Shown: positions 34,501-44,878, counted from the stretch's first letter. The stretch is 64,000 nt of DNA from Paraphoma chrysanthemicola (GCA_020744225.1 JAGMWG010000009.1:1302001-1366000); one strand, 5' to 3'. Notes: generated by a model not told the origin, from the letters alone. Translations and numbers: made by a program.

Positions 34501-34890
34501 AGGTCGGCTCGGTTGGAGATTCTTTTTTGGTGCTCTCGCTGGCACTGCAGTCCGAGTCTGGTCTTCTGAGGGTGAGCGTCGCTTCGTGAGCAACCTCTTC
34601 GCAGGCTTGGACGTGGACTGAGCGAACTCGTCCTCCGAGGGTACATCGAATATGTCGGCGCTGACAGTGCTGGTGTGTACATTGCTCGAGCCGAGACCAG
34701 ATCCGGCAAGACCATTCTTCTTCAATGCTCCGGCTGGAGGCAGGGTATGTTTGCGCGGTCGCTCTGGGGAGGTCGCGTCATTGCCATGTGTCGGCGGCGG
34801 GACAGACGCGACGCGTGACGATTTGCCATAGGTCACCGCCTTCTTCCGACGATCCGGTGCAGTGAAGGCGGACGACATGAAGGTAGCCAT
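31549..34890 (-). CDS. WAPL-family cohesin release factor
   Basis: Two exons, 34890-31885 and 31833-31549, about 1096 residues. The intervening 51 nt (GTAAGC, GCTAAC, GCAG) is a multiple of three without stops, but has full splice signals. The first ~650 residues are Ser/Pro/Lys-rich and probably disordered, as in WAPL proteins. From about residue 660 an all-helical domain begins: LIDDIAVKSSNSIRRSTMLE, FDFAVAAAIAFMIQARPTSA, HQTFWPSHTLKHLSKVLSVT, LAVKMCMNLTNNKPKACSYF and ending RNYTARIMLVVDALE. This fits the Wings-apart-like (WAPL) domain. Known members release cohesin from chromatin with Pds5. Nuclear action is inferred. A yeast RAD61 orthologue is likely but diverged. Confidence 0.85.
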   Translation of the reverse strand: MATFMSSAFTAPDRRKKAVTYGKSSRVASVPPPTHGNDATSPERPRKHTLPPAGALKKNGLAGSGLGSSNVHTSTVSADIFDVPSEDEFAQSTSKPAKRLLTKRRSPSEDQTRTAVPARAPKKNLQPSRPTSALRQPDTAETTDALAKKSQKPAPLSARTPASTTDILIQPKVRRGRTPQPIQEHRHGGQAGQGIKRVGETEKEKENARAATPALPGPSATNRVKVAAIPPARLARANVTAKPGREHDVFDLPSSGDDSHLPTPKAPRQAPIAIRKKHATATEAGRGISAKDSIESEDSEALKKRKRKGSTSSLIAPKVTGAQASDLSLPQHSRKQQKKENSVSLGHNVQQLPITTATTEARSAVSLINKPNRTRVRTVPVVNRAPMVKGQSSPATLHSMLPKRHAPGSVPVTEQPEAPFLEDDTMYEIPEPSSTPQRISANPTSGTVTPRQKALFGSLLGTSSASATPMPSISRLQLTDRKPSSLLGGLSRSKSALTHGSESRKTKLLAKLKPERESSNDDSSESGSESGSDRERADPKTNKAALANIKKHVARPTRTQNLSPEDMEVDKEVAPDSQTSQATSGFGARPKFTYAKSRSYLQESNPEDALLMSMDLDDPIAFSQTRDSQVEEEDEASQVRPNHELKKEGQTKTFQWENQMLIDDIAVKSSNSIRRSTMLELCTQMARESFTLNLLDSSLAHQFLKNVGSSGDIIFDFAVAAAIAFMIQARPTSAVLEEIAHSPAKETLLTLLSNEVDILKLAKMRKTNLSRIAQDSVVAFHAVVLGSPFWSRSKLGTLSPQLVALKSLDLLVLELRTIGSIESVLTQDIVSRLVDIASTTVERPKGDDGNEDNKLILHSIFSILEASSLAPLHQTFWPSHTLKHLSKVLSVTFEFGDTTITTLAVKMCMNLTNNKPKACSYFSDTSFVQSLVRSVVDRFNLLETDADEVERNMTLDTLILSLGAMINLTEHSDRARANVDDKQRLIEALVKTFVDGSIRTAQVSYYVKVANHIKANLAQATLIQETQASVAVGYLSVLLGNMCLNDSTKNEIRAQLPGRQLTILIEKIREFLQVHEHANRKAKHFEGDEGQETWRNYTARIMLVVDALEKDEA

Positions 34891-35562
34891 CGCGCTTATG
34901 GTGTTGTCGTGACCGCTCGCAAAAGTTGCTCAGAGGCGCATCGTGTCGACGTTGACGCAGTGGCGCGGTGGTGAAGTGGATGCCCGGATGTCCGCATTCG
35001 TTCACAGTGAGAGTGTGTACCAAGACGCGTTGTGTCGCGGTCGGCGATGTTTATTTGGGACAACAGTAAAACAGCGCTCAAAGCGGGATGCCGCATAACG
35101 AAGGGTTCAATGACGAAGGCGGTACAAGCCATGCAGGTGGCCGCGAGCAGGGATCATTGAGCTAGGCCCTATTAGGATGGGCGGTGAATTTAGGCGAACT
35201 CCTCCAGTAGCAGCTTCCCTCTCAGGGCACAGGTCACGAGCCTGACGTTCTAGTCCTCTGTAGCTCCACTACTCCTCTTTCTTCGTTATCTAGACACTAT
35301 ATCTCTTCCGCTATCAATGAGCTAAAGTCTTTGCACATCCAAGTTGCAATTGACACATTTTCCAGCACATTACCCCTCTATCTATCACAGGCCGAGGCAG
35401 CGAATCAAACAAAGTAAGCCTGATCCAATCCACATCACGTCAGTAGTCTACGAGAAAGAGGCAGTGGCAGTGACAGTTGATTTGATGATCATACAAACAA
35501 GAAACGTCCTGACATTTCCCAAGATCTCCAACACCAGCGCTTCTACTCGCGTCCATTTCAAG
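34891..35562. other. intergenic, divergent promoters of WAPL gene and FUR1
   Basis: About 670 bp. The part next to FUR1 is open in the FUR1 frame and contains an in-frame ATG at 35485, so FUR1 could begin 26 codons earlier. No separate gene is supported. Confidence 0.45.
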
Positions 35563-36397
35563 ATGTCGACAGGATCTCAACCTACAGCACCTTCGCAGTG
35601 CGTAGGTCCCGAGTACCGGCCATCTACTCAAAAGCCCACTGCTACCGTCTCAACTCCTCTGAAACAAGAAAATGTCCATATTCTGCCCCAGACACCGCAG
35701 CTAATCGCGCTGCTAACGTAAGCTTCCTTACCAATTCTTAGCGCACATACCAACATGACTATCAGCATGATCCGCGACCATCAAACTGGCCGAGCAGACT
35801 TCATCTTCTACAGCAATCGCATTATTCGACTATTGGTTGAAGAAGGCTTGAACCATTTACCCGTTGTAGAGCATGAGATCAAGACGCCCGTGGGACGGAG
35901 CTACGCTGGCGTCAAGTTCGAGGGCAAGATCTGCGGTGTCTCCATCATGCGCGCAGGAGAGAGCATGGAGCAGGGTCTCCGAGATTGCTGTAGGTCAGTC
36001 AGGATCGGAAAGATCTTGATCCAGCGAGACGAGGAGACTAGCAAGCCGAAGCTGTACTACGATAAGCTGCCCGAGGACATTGCAGATCGCTGGGTGTTGC
36101 TTCTTGACCCTATGCTTGCAACTGGTGGCTCGGCGCTCATGGCTATCGATGTGCTCAAGTCTCGGGGCGTGCCTGAGGAGCACATTCTGTTCCTCAACCT
36201 CATCGCTAGCCCTGAGGGAGCGAAGAACCTTGCAGATGCTTTCCCCAAGGTCAGGGTCGTGACAGCGTTCGTCGACCAAGGATTGGATGAGAAGAAGTGA
36301 GTCGCAACGTTCATGATCCAAGTTTGCTGCTAACACGTTTCTCAGCTATATCGTGCCAGGTCTGGGTGACTTCGGCGATCGCTTCTACACCATGTAG
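35563..36397 (+). CDS. FUR1: uracil phosphoribosyltransferase
   Basis: Three exons, 35563-35717, 35766-36296 and 36346-36397, 245 residues. The UPRT core is complete: NVHILPQTPQLIALLTMIRD, YSNRIIRLLVEEGLNHLP, FEGKICGVSIMRAGESMEQG, RIGKILIQRDEETSKPKLYY, the PRPP-binding loop LLLDPMLATGGSALMAI, and the uracil-binding end YIVPGLGDFGDRFYTM. It makes UMP from uracil and PRPP in the cytosol (pyrimidine salvage). In the URC uracil-catabolic route of yeasts the UPRT is also required (URC6, urg2 in fission yeast), and a URC1-type gene lies 1.4 kb away. An in-frame upstream ATG (35485) would add MIIQTRNVLTFPKIS and so on, an acid-free, basic stretch like a mitochondrial presequence. Confidence 0.96.
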
Positions 36398-36753
36398 GAG
36401 ACCATCGCGGAACCTAGTGTTCATGGTAGGACGTCAATTGGCATAGGACGGCGTCGATTTTAGCTTCGGCTTCAATTATCTTTACTCTCAGATTAGCATG
36501 GTGGTTCGCTCGCAACGAGATCCCAATGAACAAAGCATTATTGAATTCGTCTCATGCTTGCCATGCATTTCCGCCAAGGCAAACGATATTACTCTCGTGC
36601 TTTTAGTTGTTGACTCCCCAGAACGCCAAACTGTCCAGAAACCGGTGCCATGGTATTGCAAACGCCTTTTGAAAGGTCCTTCATCAAACCTTGCCCATAA
36701 CCGTACAAATCCACACCATGCTCGCTCAATTCCAGAAAGCTGTACTGCATCTC
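36398..36753. other. intergenic, 356 bp, convergent 3' ends
   Basis: 3' flanks of FUR1 and ELF1. Nothing else is seen. Confidence 0.5.
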
Positions 36754-37240
36754 CTAATCCGCATATTCGCCCTCAGCATCTGCATCATCCTGCTCAATGA
36801 AGTTGTCATCATCCTCGGTTCGCGTACTCGGCATTCCTCCCATGCGGTTGCTCGACCGGCCCATCGCAGCCTTGCCCGCCGCAGCTTCCTTTGCGACCGC
36901 GTCGCAAGCGTCGATCCAGTCAGCGTAGACGTCGACGGGCGCTGAGAGGTAGTTGATATTGGTCTGAAAAGTTTGGCCGCAGACCTTGCATTGTAGGTTG
37001 CCGACACCGGATTTCTTTTCGATGGATACGGAGACGGACTTCTCGTGGTTGCAGAAGAGGCACTGGAAAGTGGTAGGGAGCTTCTCCTTCTATCGAATAG
37101 TTAGTATACGCTCAGAGTAGTTTAGCAGAGTTCGGTGAGTTACCTTCTTGGGGCCTTGTGGCTTGCTGGATGACTTGCGCTTGCCCTGTGATGCTGTTAG
37201 TGTTGCGCATGCGACATCTTGAGTAGGTTTCAATTACCAT
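36754..37240 (-). CDS. ELF1: transcription elongation factor Elf1
   Basis: Three exons, 37240-37238 (the ATG alone), 37185-37144 and 37089-36754, 126 residues. It starts M-GKRKSSSKPQGPKK-KEKL, the conserved basic tail of Elf1. The zinc ribbon is FQCLFCNHEKSVSVSIEKK with CKVCGQTFQTNINYLSAP, i.e. two CXXC pairs. VDVYADWIDACDAVAKEA follows, then an acidic end (EQDDADAEGEYAD) seen in fungal members. The family binds RNA polymerase II and helps passage through nucleosomes. The ATG-only first coding exon is supported by a strong donor directly after ATG (GTAATTG) and the acceptor CATCACAG before GGC AAG. Confidence 0.94.
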
Positions 37241-37830
37241 TTTGCTGCACTCTTACGTAGAGAAAGTGAGAAGATACAGTCGTACACCTTTAATGACTAC
37301 TGCAAAGATTCGAACAATGAGTAAGATGATCGATCGTCGGGCTGCTCGTCTTTGCTGCAGCGTGCGTCAGTGCTTTGTTTGGTGACGATGTTCAGTCGCG
37401 AAAGCCATGCATGGGTCGCGCAGTTCCGACGCCAAGCTTTGAGCGTTCCCTTGCAGCTGCCCCATGCGGCCAATCGCCGCCCGATAAGCCCCGCTCCAAT
37501 CACCTATCGCCGAGCTGCATCCCAGTCAGCTGTCCACTGCCCTAAGAGCTCACCGTCTTCGTCCACGTTGCTCTTGTCCTCTTCTCTCCTCTTTCTCTCT
37601 TTCTTTTGGGATTCTTTCAGAGTATCCAAGGCACAGACTAAGTTTCGATTGCTACAGATCGAGTTTGTTATCACAAGATATCAAGCCTATCTGCCCCCAT
37701 CTTTCGGCTCGTCTCCCATCGGCAACCTCCGGTCTCTATTGTACAGCTTGTAGCTCAGCGAATACCATTCTAACTGGTTCCTCATCTTTCCTGTTCTCGT
37801 CACAGTAGTCTCAGGTGCTTGATCTTCATC
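37241..37830. other. intergenic, divergent promoters ELF1/URC1-like
   Basis: 590 bp. A CT-rich stretch around 37570-37600 fits a fungal core promoter. No supported gene. Confidence 0.45.
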
Positions 37831-39686
37831 ATGGCCACCGAAAACAGCCTCAGTGATGCTGTGCTCAAGGAGATCTTGGAAGGGCTAAGGTCTCTTCGAA
37901 CGGAGAATGCTCAGCTAGCAGCGTCCGTTGATAAAATCAACGGCCGCGTGAACATGTTGGCTGGCATCAAGCAGCTTAAGGATGAGGCTGCGTCTGAGGC
38001 TGCCAATGGCACTCTCAGCACAGACAAGGCGAAGGATGCTGAATCGGAGAAGACCGTAGAGGCTGTTAGCCAGCAGTATGAGCAACCACCTGCAAACGTT
38101 GATGCCCCACCTCGTCGAGCAAGCATTTCCAAAACTTCCAAGATCATCTTGACGTCGTATCCTGGTCAGGCTGGCGTTGATCCGTTGCCCATGGAATGGG
38201 GTGCCAAGGATCCTGCAGTCCGCGGCCCTGTTGTTGTCTCTCGTCATGCAAACACTATTCGGCGACGCAATGGTATGTTTATTCTCTATGTACGTCCATC
38301 TGTCATTCCACTAACTATTCTCTAGCTATTGGAGCCCATGGAGGTTCATACTCTATCTACAACGCCCTAGCAGTAGCAAGCAAGAACCTCGACATCACCC
38401 ACAAACCAGATTTCACAAACACCGAGCCGGCTGCAAAGATCGGCCCCTTCCCGCAATGGAGCGACAAGAAGAAAATTGTGGCCATGGATCCCTACGGCCA
38501 TCTTGCCCCATGGTTGTACAAGGAGACTATGGACAAAGATGATGTTGAGATTCGACCCACGATCGCCATCACTCGCGCTCATATGAAGGTTCCAGAGCTG
38601 GAAGACAGTGTGAAGAAAGGTCGACTTACTGTTGACGGTAAAATCTGCGTCAACGATATGGGCGAAATAGCCGTGACCAAGGTTGCCGTCGAGCCTGTGT
38701 GGTATCTCCCTGGCGTAGCGGAACGATTCAATATTGGTAAGTGCTCCAAGACTTGTGAGATATATTTGGCTGACACCTGTGTTTAGATGAGGGCATTCTC
38801 AGACGGACGCTATTTGAGGAGACTGGTGGCTCGTATCCAGAGCTCATCACCCGCCATGATATCAAGCTCTTCCTACCGCCCATTGGTGGTCTCACGGTCT
38901 ACATCTTCGGCGACCCAGCGAAAATGGCAGATCCCAGTGCTAAACTCGCACTCCGTGTCCACGATGAGTGCAATGGGAGCGATGTCTTTGGATCCGACAT
39001 CTGCACATGTCGTCCTTATCTGACCTTTGGCATTGAAGAAGCTGTCAAGGAAGCACAGAAAGGTGGAAGCGGAGTCGTCATATACTTCCGCAAAGAGGGT
39101 CGCGCGCTCGGTGAGGTCACGAAGTACCTGGTGTACAACGCACGAAAACGCGGAGAAGACCGTGCGAGCGAATACTTCAAGAGGACGGAGAACATTGCTG
39201 GCGTCAAGGACATGCGTTTCCAGGCGCTCATGCCCGACATTCTTCATTGGCTAGGAATCACAAAGATTGATCGCATGCTGAGCATGAGTAACATGAAGCA
39301 CGACGCCATTGTCGATCAGGGTATTCCCATCCACGAGCGGGTCCCAATTCCTGACGACATGATTCCTGCGGACAGCCGAGTGGAGATTGACGCGAAGATT
39401 CAAGCTGGTTATTGTGAGTATCCCCCCCCCCCCCCCCCCCCCCCCCCGCATTCTGTCACCCCATAGTGCCATCCGTCCAGAGAACTCGGCTCGTCGGCTT
39501 CTTCGTGCGCTTGTTGGCGTGGATCAATAGAGCTTATGCTGACTTCTGCAGTTACGACTGGTCATGTCATGTCCATGGACGAGTTGGCAAACGTGAAAGG
39601 TCGTGGTTGGGAGGACATTGATGTACGTGGGATGAGCATCTTGTTATTCGCCCGGTCAACAATTACTGACTCCAATCGCAGCACTG
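37831..39686 (+). CDS. URC1: URC1-type GTP cyclohydrolase II homologue (uracil catabolism)
   Basis: Five exons: 37831-38272, 38326-38736, 38787-39413, 39552-39622 and 39681-39686 (codes His-stop), giving 518 residues. The N-terminus is a short coiled coil (LRSLRTENAQLAASVDKIN). The catalytic half carries the GTP cyclohydrolase II zinc site: ALRVHDECNGSDVFGSDICT with CRPYLTFG, where the three ligand cysteines are kept. Also seen are YFRKEGRALGEVTKYLVYNA and MSNMKHDAIVDQGIPIHERV. The extra N-terminal domain (AHGGSYSIYNALAVAS, DPYGHLAPWLYKE) and FGSDICTCRP mark the Urc1/urg1 branch, not riboflavin Rib1. In yeasts Urc1 is needed to degrade uracil. If the last intron is not spliced, the frame runs on to 39934 with no family match. 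A run of 26 C lies in intron 4. Confidence 0.88.
39422..39447. repeat. poly-C run of 26 in URC1 intron 4
   Basis: Homopolymer starting eight bases after the exon boundary, directly behind the donor GTGAGTAT. It lies within the 138-nt intron and does not touch coding sequence. The length may be unreliable in sequencing. Confidence 0.9.
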
Positions 39687-42600
39687 AGATATTGCACCAT
39701 GCTCGTAAGCGACATGGGAGATGGTCATCTGAAGCCTACCTGCATGCAGGTACAGCACGATTGGCCTGCTCTGTCAACCTGCAGCTCGACGCGTACAACA
39801 ACCACTTCGGCAAAGGTAGGTCCGGTGGAAGGCCTAGACGGGCGATCCCACGGTCCCAGATAAGGAAAGTTGTAGAAATGGCATTAGCTTGCACCAAAAC
39901 GTCCACGCATGCATCGAGAACCGGGCCGCAGTAGTGCTGCCTTGCTTTGCTTTTCCCGTGCCTACCACTCCCGAGTTTCGGCAGCGTCCCGCGTGGTGTA
40001 AGCCACTTACGACGTGCCATGTAAAGCAGTCTGTGTGGAGTCCAACGTCTGTTCACTGTTTTGCGGGTTCACGCGATAGCCGACCGTCGTGACAGGACTC
40101 ACAACTCTTTTTGCCCTGCATCTACTGCACGAGTTTTGGTGTACTCAGTCACACTTTCCAGAGCACGTGGCTAGCCCTACGTCTGCTCTTAGACTGCGAC
40201 GGCAACAGCGTACAGCAGCAGCGTGAAGGCTTTAGCAAGATCACGCATGCAGAGCAGGATTGGCAACCAGCAACCCCAGTGTAACTATCCGCCCTACCCG
40301 CCGCATGACCACCAAATCCTACCCACGACCCCTCATCGGAGGAGTCACAGACTGGAAAATTGCATCCCGAACGGCAAGTCCAGCATCGGTGCGGCCCGCG
40401 TTGGGCTTGGATTGCCATGAAAGTCGTTTTGCTTTACCGCTCTTCCAAACAACGTGCGCAGTCCCCACTTAGTTAAGCATAACGCGCCGCACACACAATC
40501 TTTCATGTCTGGCTACACTCTAAATTGCTTGAATCTGTGCCTCGTATGTGTTGTTCATGGTGATAAAGTTCCACTTCCACACAGTAGTGGCAATTCTCAC
40601 GACCATGTCCGCAGACGCACGCACGCAGGATGCACGCGTGCATAAGCGAGTCCAACAAAGCTCGTCATGGTGGTGCGGATACCTGGGTGACATTCGGATA
40701 GGATCGGCGCGAGATCTGCCATGGAAGCGTGTCTGGATTTGCGGAGAATTGTGTCTGGCTGCGTGATGGGGGGAGGGCAGCGTGTGGTGTGGTGGTGAGG
40801 GGTAGGGCTGGAAAAGGCTTTGTTGGGAAGAGGGCTTGCGTTGCACTGCATTACCTGACAGCATCATCTTTAGGGTTCTGTTGAACCCGGACCGAGACCA
40901 GTGGACATGTGTGTGCAGCTGTGTTGGTGTGGGTGGTTGTTGATGGGAGTTAATGTTGGTTATGCTTGATGCGATCAACGGCCGCGGCTACAACGGATAA
41001 CATGGCTTGTACCCGCTTCTCGGGTCCAGGGACTCGAAGCGCCTAAGCTTGGCCTATACATTTCATGTACATGTACATGCGTGATGCGGTGGCTAAACTC
41101 GCAGCATCTTAGGTAGGTGGTCGGCTGGGCAGCATGGCATATAGTGGAGATCGGACGCATGCATCCAGGTCTCGAAGGGGACTAAGATTTGGCCGTGACA
41201 GGGGATTTCGGCAGTGAGATTGTGTAGAAAGAGACAATTCGGTGCATTGATAGCGAGGAGCGCATTGAGAGTAAATTGGTGCTTCGGTCACGATGCTCGA
41301 TGTCGGGGCACGTGCTCGCATCAGATGAAGGGGACGATGCGAGTCAAGCAGGTACAATTGACGGAGTCCCTTCCGGAAATATCAACGGTATTATTGTACC
41401 GAAACATGGCAGGCACGCATTTAGCGACGCAAGACGTCCAGCTGAAAGCCACCGCATGTTGCGAGACGGACCCGCTCCGGTCCACCTCAAAGGCACCAAC
41501 AGTAACTCCAAGCTGAATCAACCAACAGCTGACGCGGAAGTGGAGCTGAATTGAGTTGCGGACGGCTCCAGATCCAGATCGAGAGACGAAACAGTTGCCT
41601 GGCCGAACAGCGTCTCAGCCTGTTCGCCCGGTCAACATGAGCGGAGAACAAAACATGTGAGGGGTAGAATCCAAGCGACTCCAAAGTGCGGTCTTATCCG
41701 AGCGGTAACGTGGCTGTCGCTCTATCGCCGCGCGAATGGCTGTAAGAAGCTACTACCGATGTCAGACTGAGACTATGTCATCGTACGAGAGAATTATTGA
41801 AGTCGGCATCGAAGGTTCGTGAGACTGCTGGTATGCCATGAGTCGGCTTCGCTCGTGTTCTTATGCTCCAACCGGATCACAGGCGGATGCGCGATATTGC
41901 CATGGATGACCTGGTACGCCAATGTTCTCGACTCTCCAATCTGCAGATGCATGACACGCAGTAAAGGACGACTCAGCCCGAGCAATGTCGTCACAGGTAG
42001 TATGAATGAAGGCAGTGAGGCGGTGGCCACACTCATGCCAGCCTCGAAGTCGCACATACCATCTGGTGGCTTCTATCGATAAAGAAATGAGGAAGCCGAT
42101 AAGGACTGAAAAGGTGGCATCCCTTTGGGTTCCAGGTACACAGCAAGGAACGCCGGCAAGATTGCCAGGTACTGGGACGCCGCTTGTCTTGTCATCACGG
42201 CGCATCATGACGGATGAGAGCATGATCCTTGGGAATCGGCTCGCATCCGCCGATTCGATGGCAAAGGACGCGACGGCGCCGCTCTGGCAGCGCACCCGCT
42301 CTTCCGGCGAAGCCTCTGATCAGACGCGCAATGCCAATCAGGAACGGTCGAGCCAACGCTGCAAAACTGAAAGCGTAAGCGTCGTGGATAGCCTTTCCAC
42401 GCAGGGCTAACAGCGTGCCACTGGTGACAAAGGCAGCGCAGCGAAGAGCGGTGGCTGTCTCCCACCCAGTTTGCGGTGGACAGCTCAGACGTGCAGCAGA
42501 AGCGGCAGTCTAGAGTTATTGACATTGACGTGAGGTGGTCTTGTGTGCGTTGAGCGCGACTCGGGACGAGTGAACGGATGACAGCGCATCTCCCCTGCAA

Positions 42601-42907
42601 CGTTCTAAATCTAAACGGTCCACGTTTTCTGGCGGCGCGCGCTTTAGCATGCATCCCAGTCCAGAAGTTCAAGGCGTGGAGTGGGGAGGCCCGGCTTGCT
42701 GATGCAGCTGGCGTGACAGGGGTGGCCCCGGTACATGCAGTGGCTGTCTTTACGCTGGTAGTATGGGGTGAATGGCGTCTAGGCATGGGTCTGGAGACCA
42801 TTATTACTACATAGCCTTTTCCTGGTCTCACACCTCCGTCATTCCCAGCTTTCGTATCAATTTCGACATTCGTTCTCTCGACACACTCGACGCGTTCAAC
42901 AATCAAC
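39687..42907. other. gene-poor stretch, about 3.2 kb
   Basis: The longest stretch without a convincing gene. ORFs of up to 238 codons exist (e.g. 42205-42921 minus) but have no start ATG at the listed 5' end, biased composition and no family resemblance. No tRNA or transposon end was found. The last 100 bp probably hold the promoter of the next small gene. Confidence 0.4.
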
Positions 42908-43413
42908 ATGGCGAGCAACACACGATACTACTATTCGCTGCCAACCGAAGCGCCAGAACGGTCAAGATCAGGCAGTCGTCGTCCACCTCTGACGCCATCG
43001 ACCGTGTCCTCTCCATGCCTTACAACAAACGTACCGTTACCTCGACGAGATTCTGCTGGCTCATCGGGGAGTCCGACCAAGGCTCATGCTCTTCTCGCAA
43101 AGGTCGTCTCATCACCAACCACGCCAAGAGGCGAAACCCCAACAAATCCTATACCTTCCCCATCAGAGTCGAGGACCGACCAGTACCACTCGAGCCCGAC
43201 CTATTCTTCCGAGCGACCTACTGTGTCGAGGAGTGAGAGTGATCGCTATGTGAGACAGTACAGGAAGCAGGGTAAGCACGCCTCATTGACGCAAGGCTGA
43301 ACTTCCAATGCTGATTATCCCCAGATGGCTACATCTCTTTCCCAGACTTTGAGAAGTTCTGTCAGCAGAGCCCATATGATCAACACCGTGAGCACACGGC
43401 TGTCAAGACTTGA
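42908..43413 (+). CDS. small Ser/Pro-rich protein, unknown function
   Basis: Two exons, 42908-43271 and 43325-43413, 150 residues. The start MASNTRYYYSLPTEAPERSR is preceded by AACAATCAAC. Residues 15-105 are low-complexity Ser/Pro/Thr/Arg and probably disordered. The C-terminus is better ordered: SDRYVRQYRKQGDGYISFPD, then FEKFCQQSPYDQH. The splice junction falls inside this block and restores a smooth reading (KQG-DGYISFPDFEKF), which is the main evidence that the gene is real. I have a vague memory of similar small fungal proteins ending in a GYISFPDF block, without known function. No signal peptide or membrane segment. Confidence 0.6.
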
Positions 43414-44878
43414 AGAGGAGGAAACGTCGGAAGAGTACTTGTAACCCATGTCGTGGGGAAAGCAAATGGATTCCCCTCATCAGCACCTTGACGGATTCCT
43501 CACGATCCTTTCCGAAATCAAAGAAACATAACGCCATCACCAAGTAGTGGTAGCTCGCCGCCACCTATCTGGAGCAAAAGCACCTCAGCAGCACGGCACG
43601 CGCAAACACGGACTGCGCCATTATCTGGTCGAGCAGGCCGCGGAGGTCAATGCGACGTCTGCACAGAAAGACTGCGTCATGCTCGCTAGATGTCAAGGTG
43701 CAGAGCGGGAGAAGCAAGCCAGCGTGGGGGCGATAGGCCAGCTCGCGTGACTGTTGCACAGCCACTCAGCTGCGGCTGAAAGTGGACGACTGCTCTCGGT
43801 ATGGGATCTTGAGGCGGCATAGTTGGTCGGCGGGGCGTGGGTGCCATGCGAAGCCGCATGCGCATCGCGTGCTTCGCGTCAGACTCTGGTGGTGTAGTGT
43901 CGTAGTGTTGTAGCTATAGTTAGCGAACGCAATACCATCATAATACCCAAGCTTGTCGAGCGTGTCACTATCGTTGCGTGACCTTCCAGCCTCTCTTTGT
44001 AACGATAGCGTCGCTGTAATTTTGAGTTGGCCGTCAGGCATTGTCGTGAGAGCTGTCCTGGTGTTGGGTATGGCGCAATGTCTTTATACACAGAGGCAAG
44101 TTCACGACAAGTAGGTGGACAAATCGATGCCAGCGAGAACAGTTGTCAGCGCCTTACAAGCTCGCTTAGTGTTACGACATGGCCTTGAGTGCTCCATGTG
44201 GCGACTGAACGTGCCGTCTGGACTCTACCAGTCTATCACCGGCCGCCGCACAGCGATCCAGGCGCATCGCAGTCGAATTCCATTCATAGCATTCTGTTGA
44301 AAGCGTTCGCATACACCCAAAGCTGTTGAGGACTGCAGACCTTGTATCTGCGAAGAGACAATAGTGACTCCGTGTTGCTCAGGGTTGGATTGTATGTGCT
44401 GTGAATGTAGGCCACAGTGAGCGAGGCGCAAGGAAGCATGTCAGGATTCGGCTGCGCACACACTGAAAAGCGTGCGACTTGTCGAGATCTGAACAGAGTA
44501 ATGTCTCCTCAGTAAGCTCATCGCTCAGCCGAGCTGAAGGCGGAGGCAGCGCGTTGAACGAAAATTGAGCATTCAATCCCACGTCACGTGGAGAATCTTT
44601 CGCTCAGAAAAAAACACGAACATACGCAAGGTTTCCGGCACTCGTATTATTCATGAAGATCATGAAGAAAATAAATCAGATCAGCGTGTGCCGTTCGTGC
44701 TGGTGGACAGGTGTTGGAGCGAGAGCTGCGGCTTGGCACTCTCATCTGAGGTTCTCACATGGTCCGTGCTCGCACCACGCTAACAAGCGAAACGAAATTG
44801 TCGAATTCGCTTCTTCGACTACGACCATCGACGACCACACCACCCAGCCCCGACGTCCACCACATCAAAGTCGCAAAC
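43414..44878. other. intergenic, about 1.5 kb
   Basis: Downstream of the small gene and upstream of RPS1. The ORFs here are short and overlapping. No supported feature apart from the presumed RPS1 promoter near its end. Confidence 0.4.

Noticed and set aside
39414..39466. Pro-run peptide from reading through the poly-C tract
   Set aside because: The exon ends at a GTGAGT donor and the conserved protein resumes at 39552, so the Pro run is intronic.
39623..39934. 100-codon C-terminal extension of URC1
   Set aside because: No resemblance to the family; a donor and acceptor remove it and give a stop after one His.
42205..42921. 238-codon minus-strand ORF in the gene-poor stretch
   Set aside because: No ATG at the ORF's 5' end, biased Arg/Ser/Ala composition, no family resemblance, and it overlaps the start of the small plus-strand gene.
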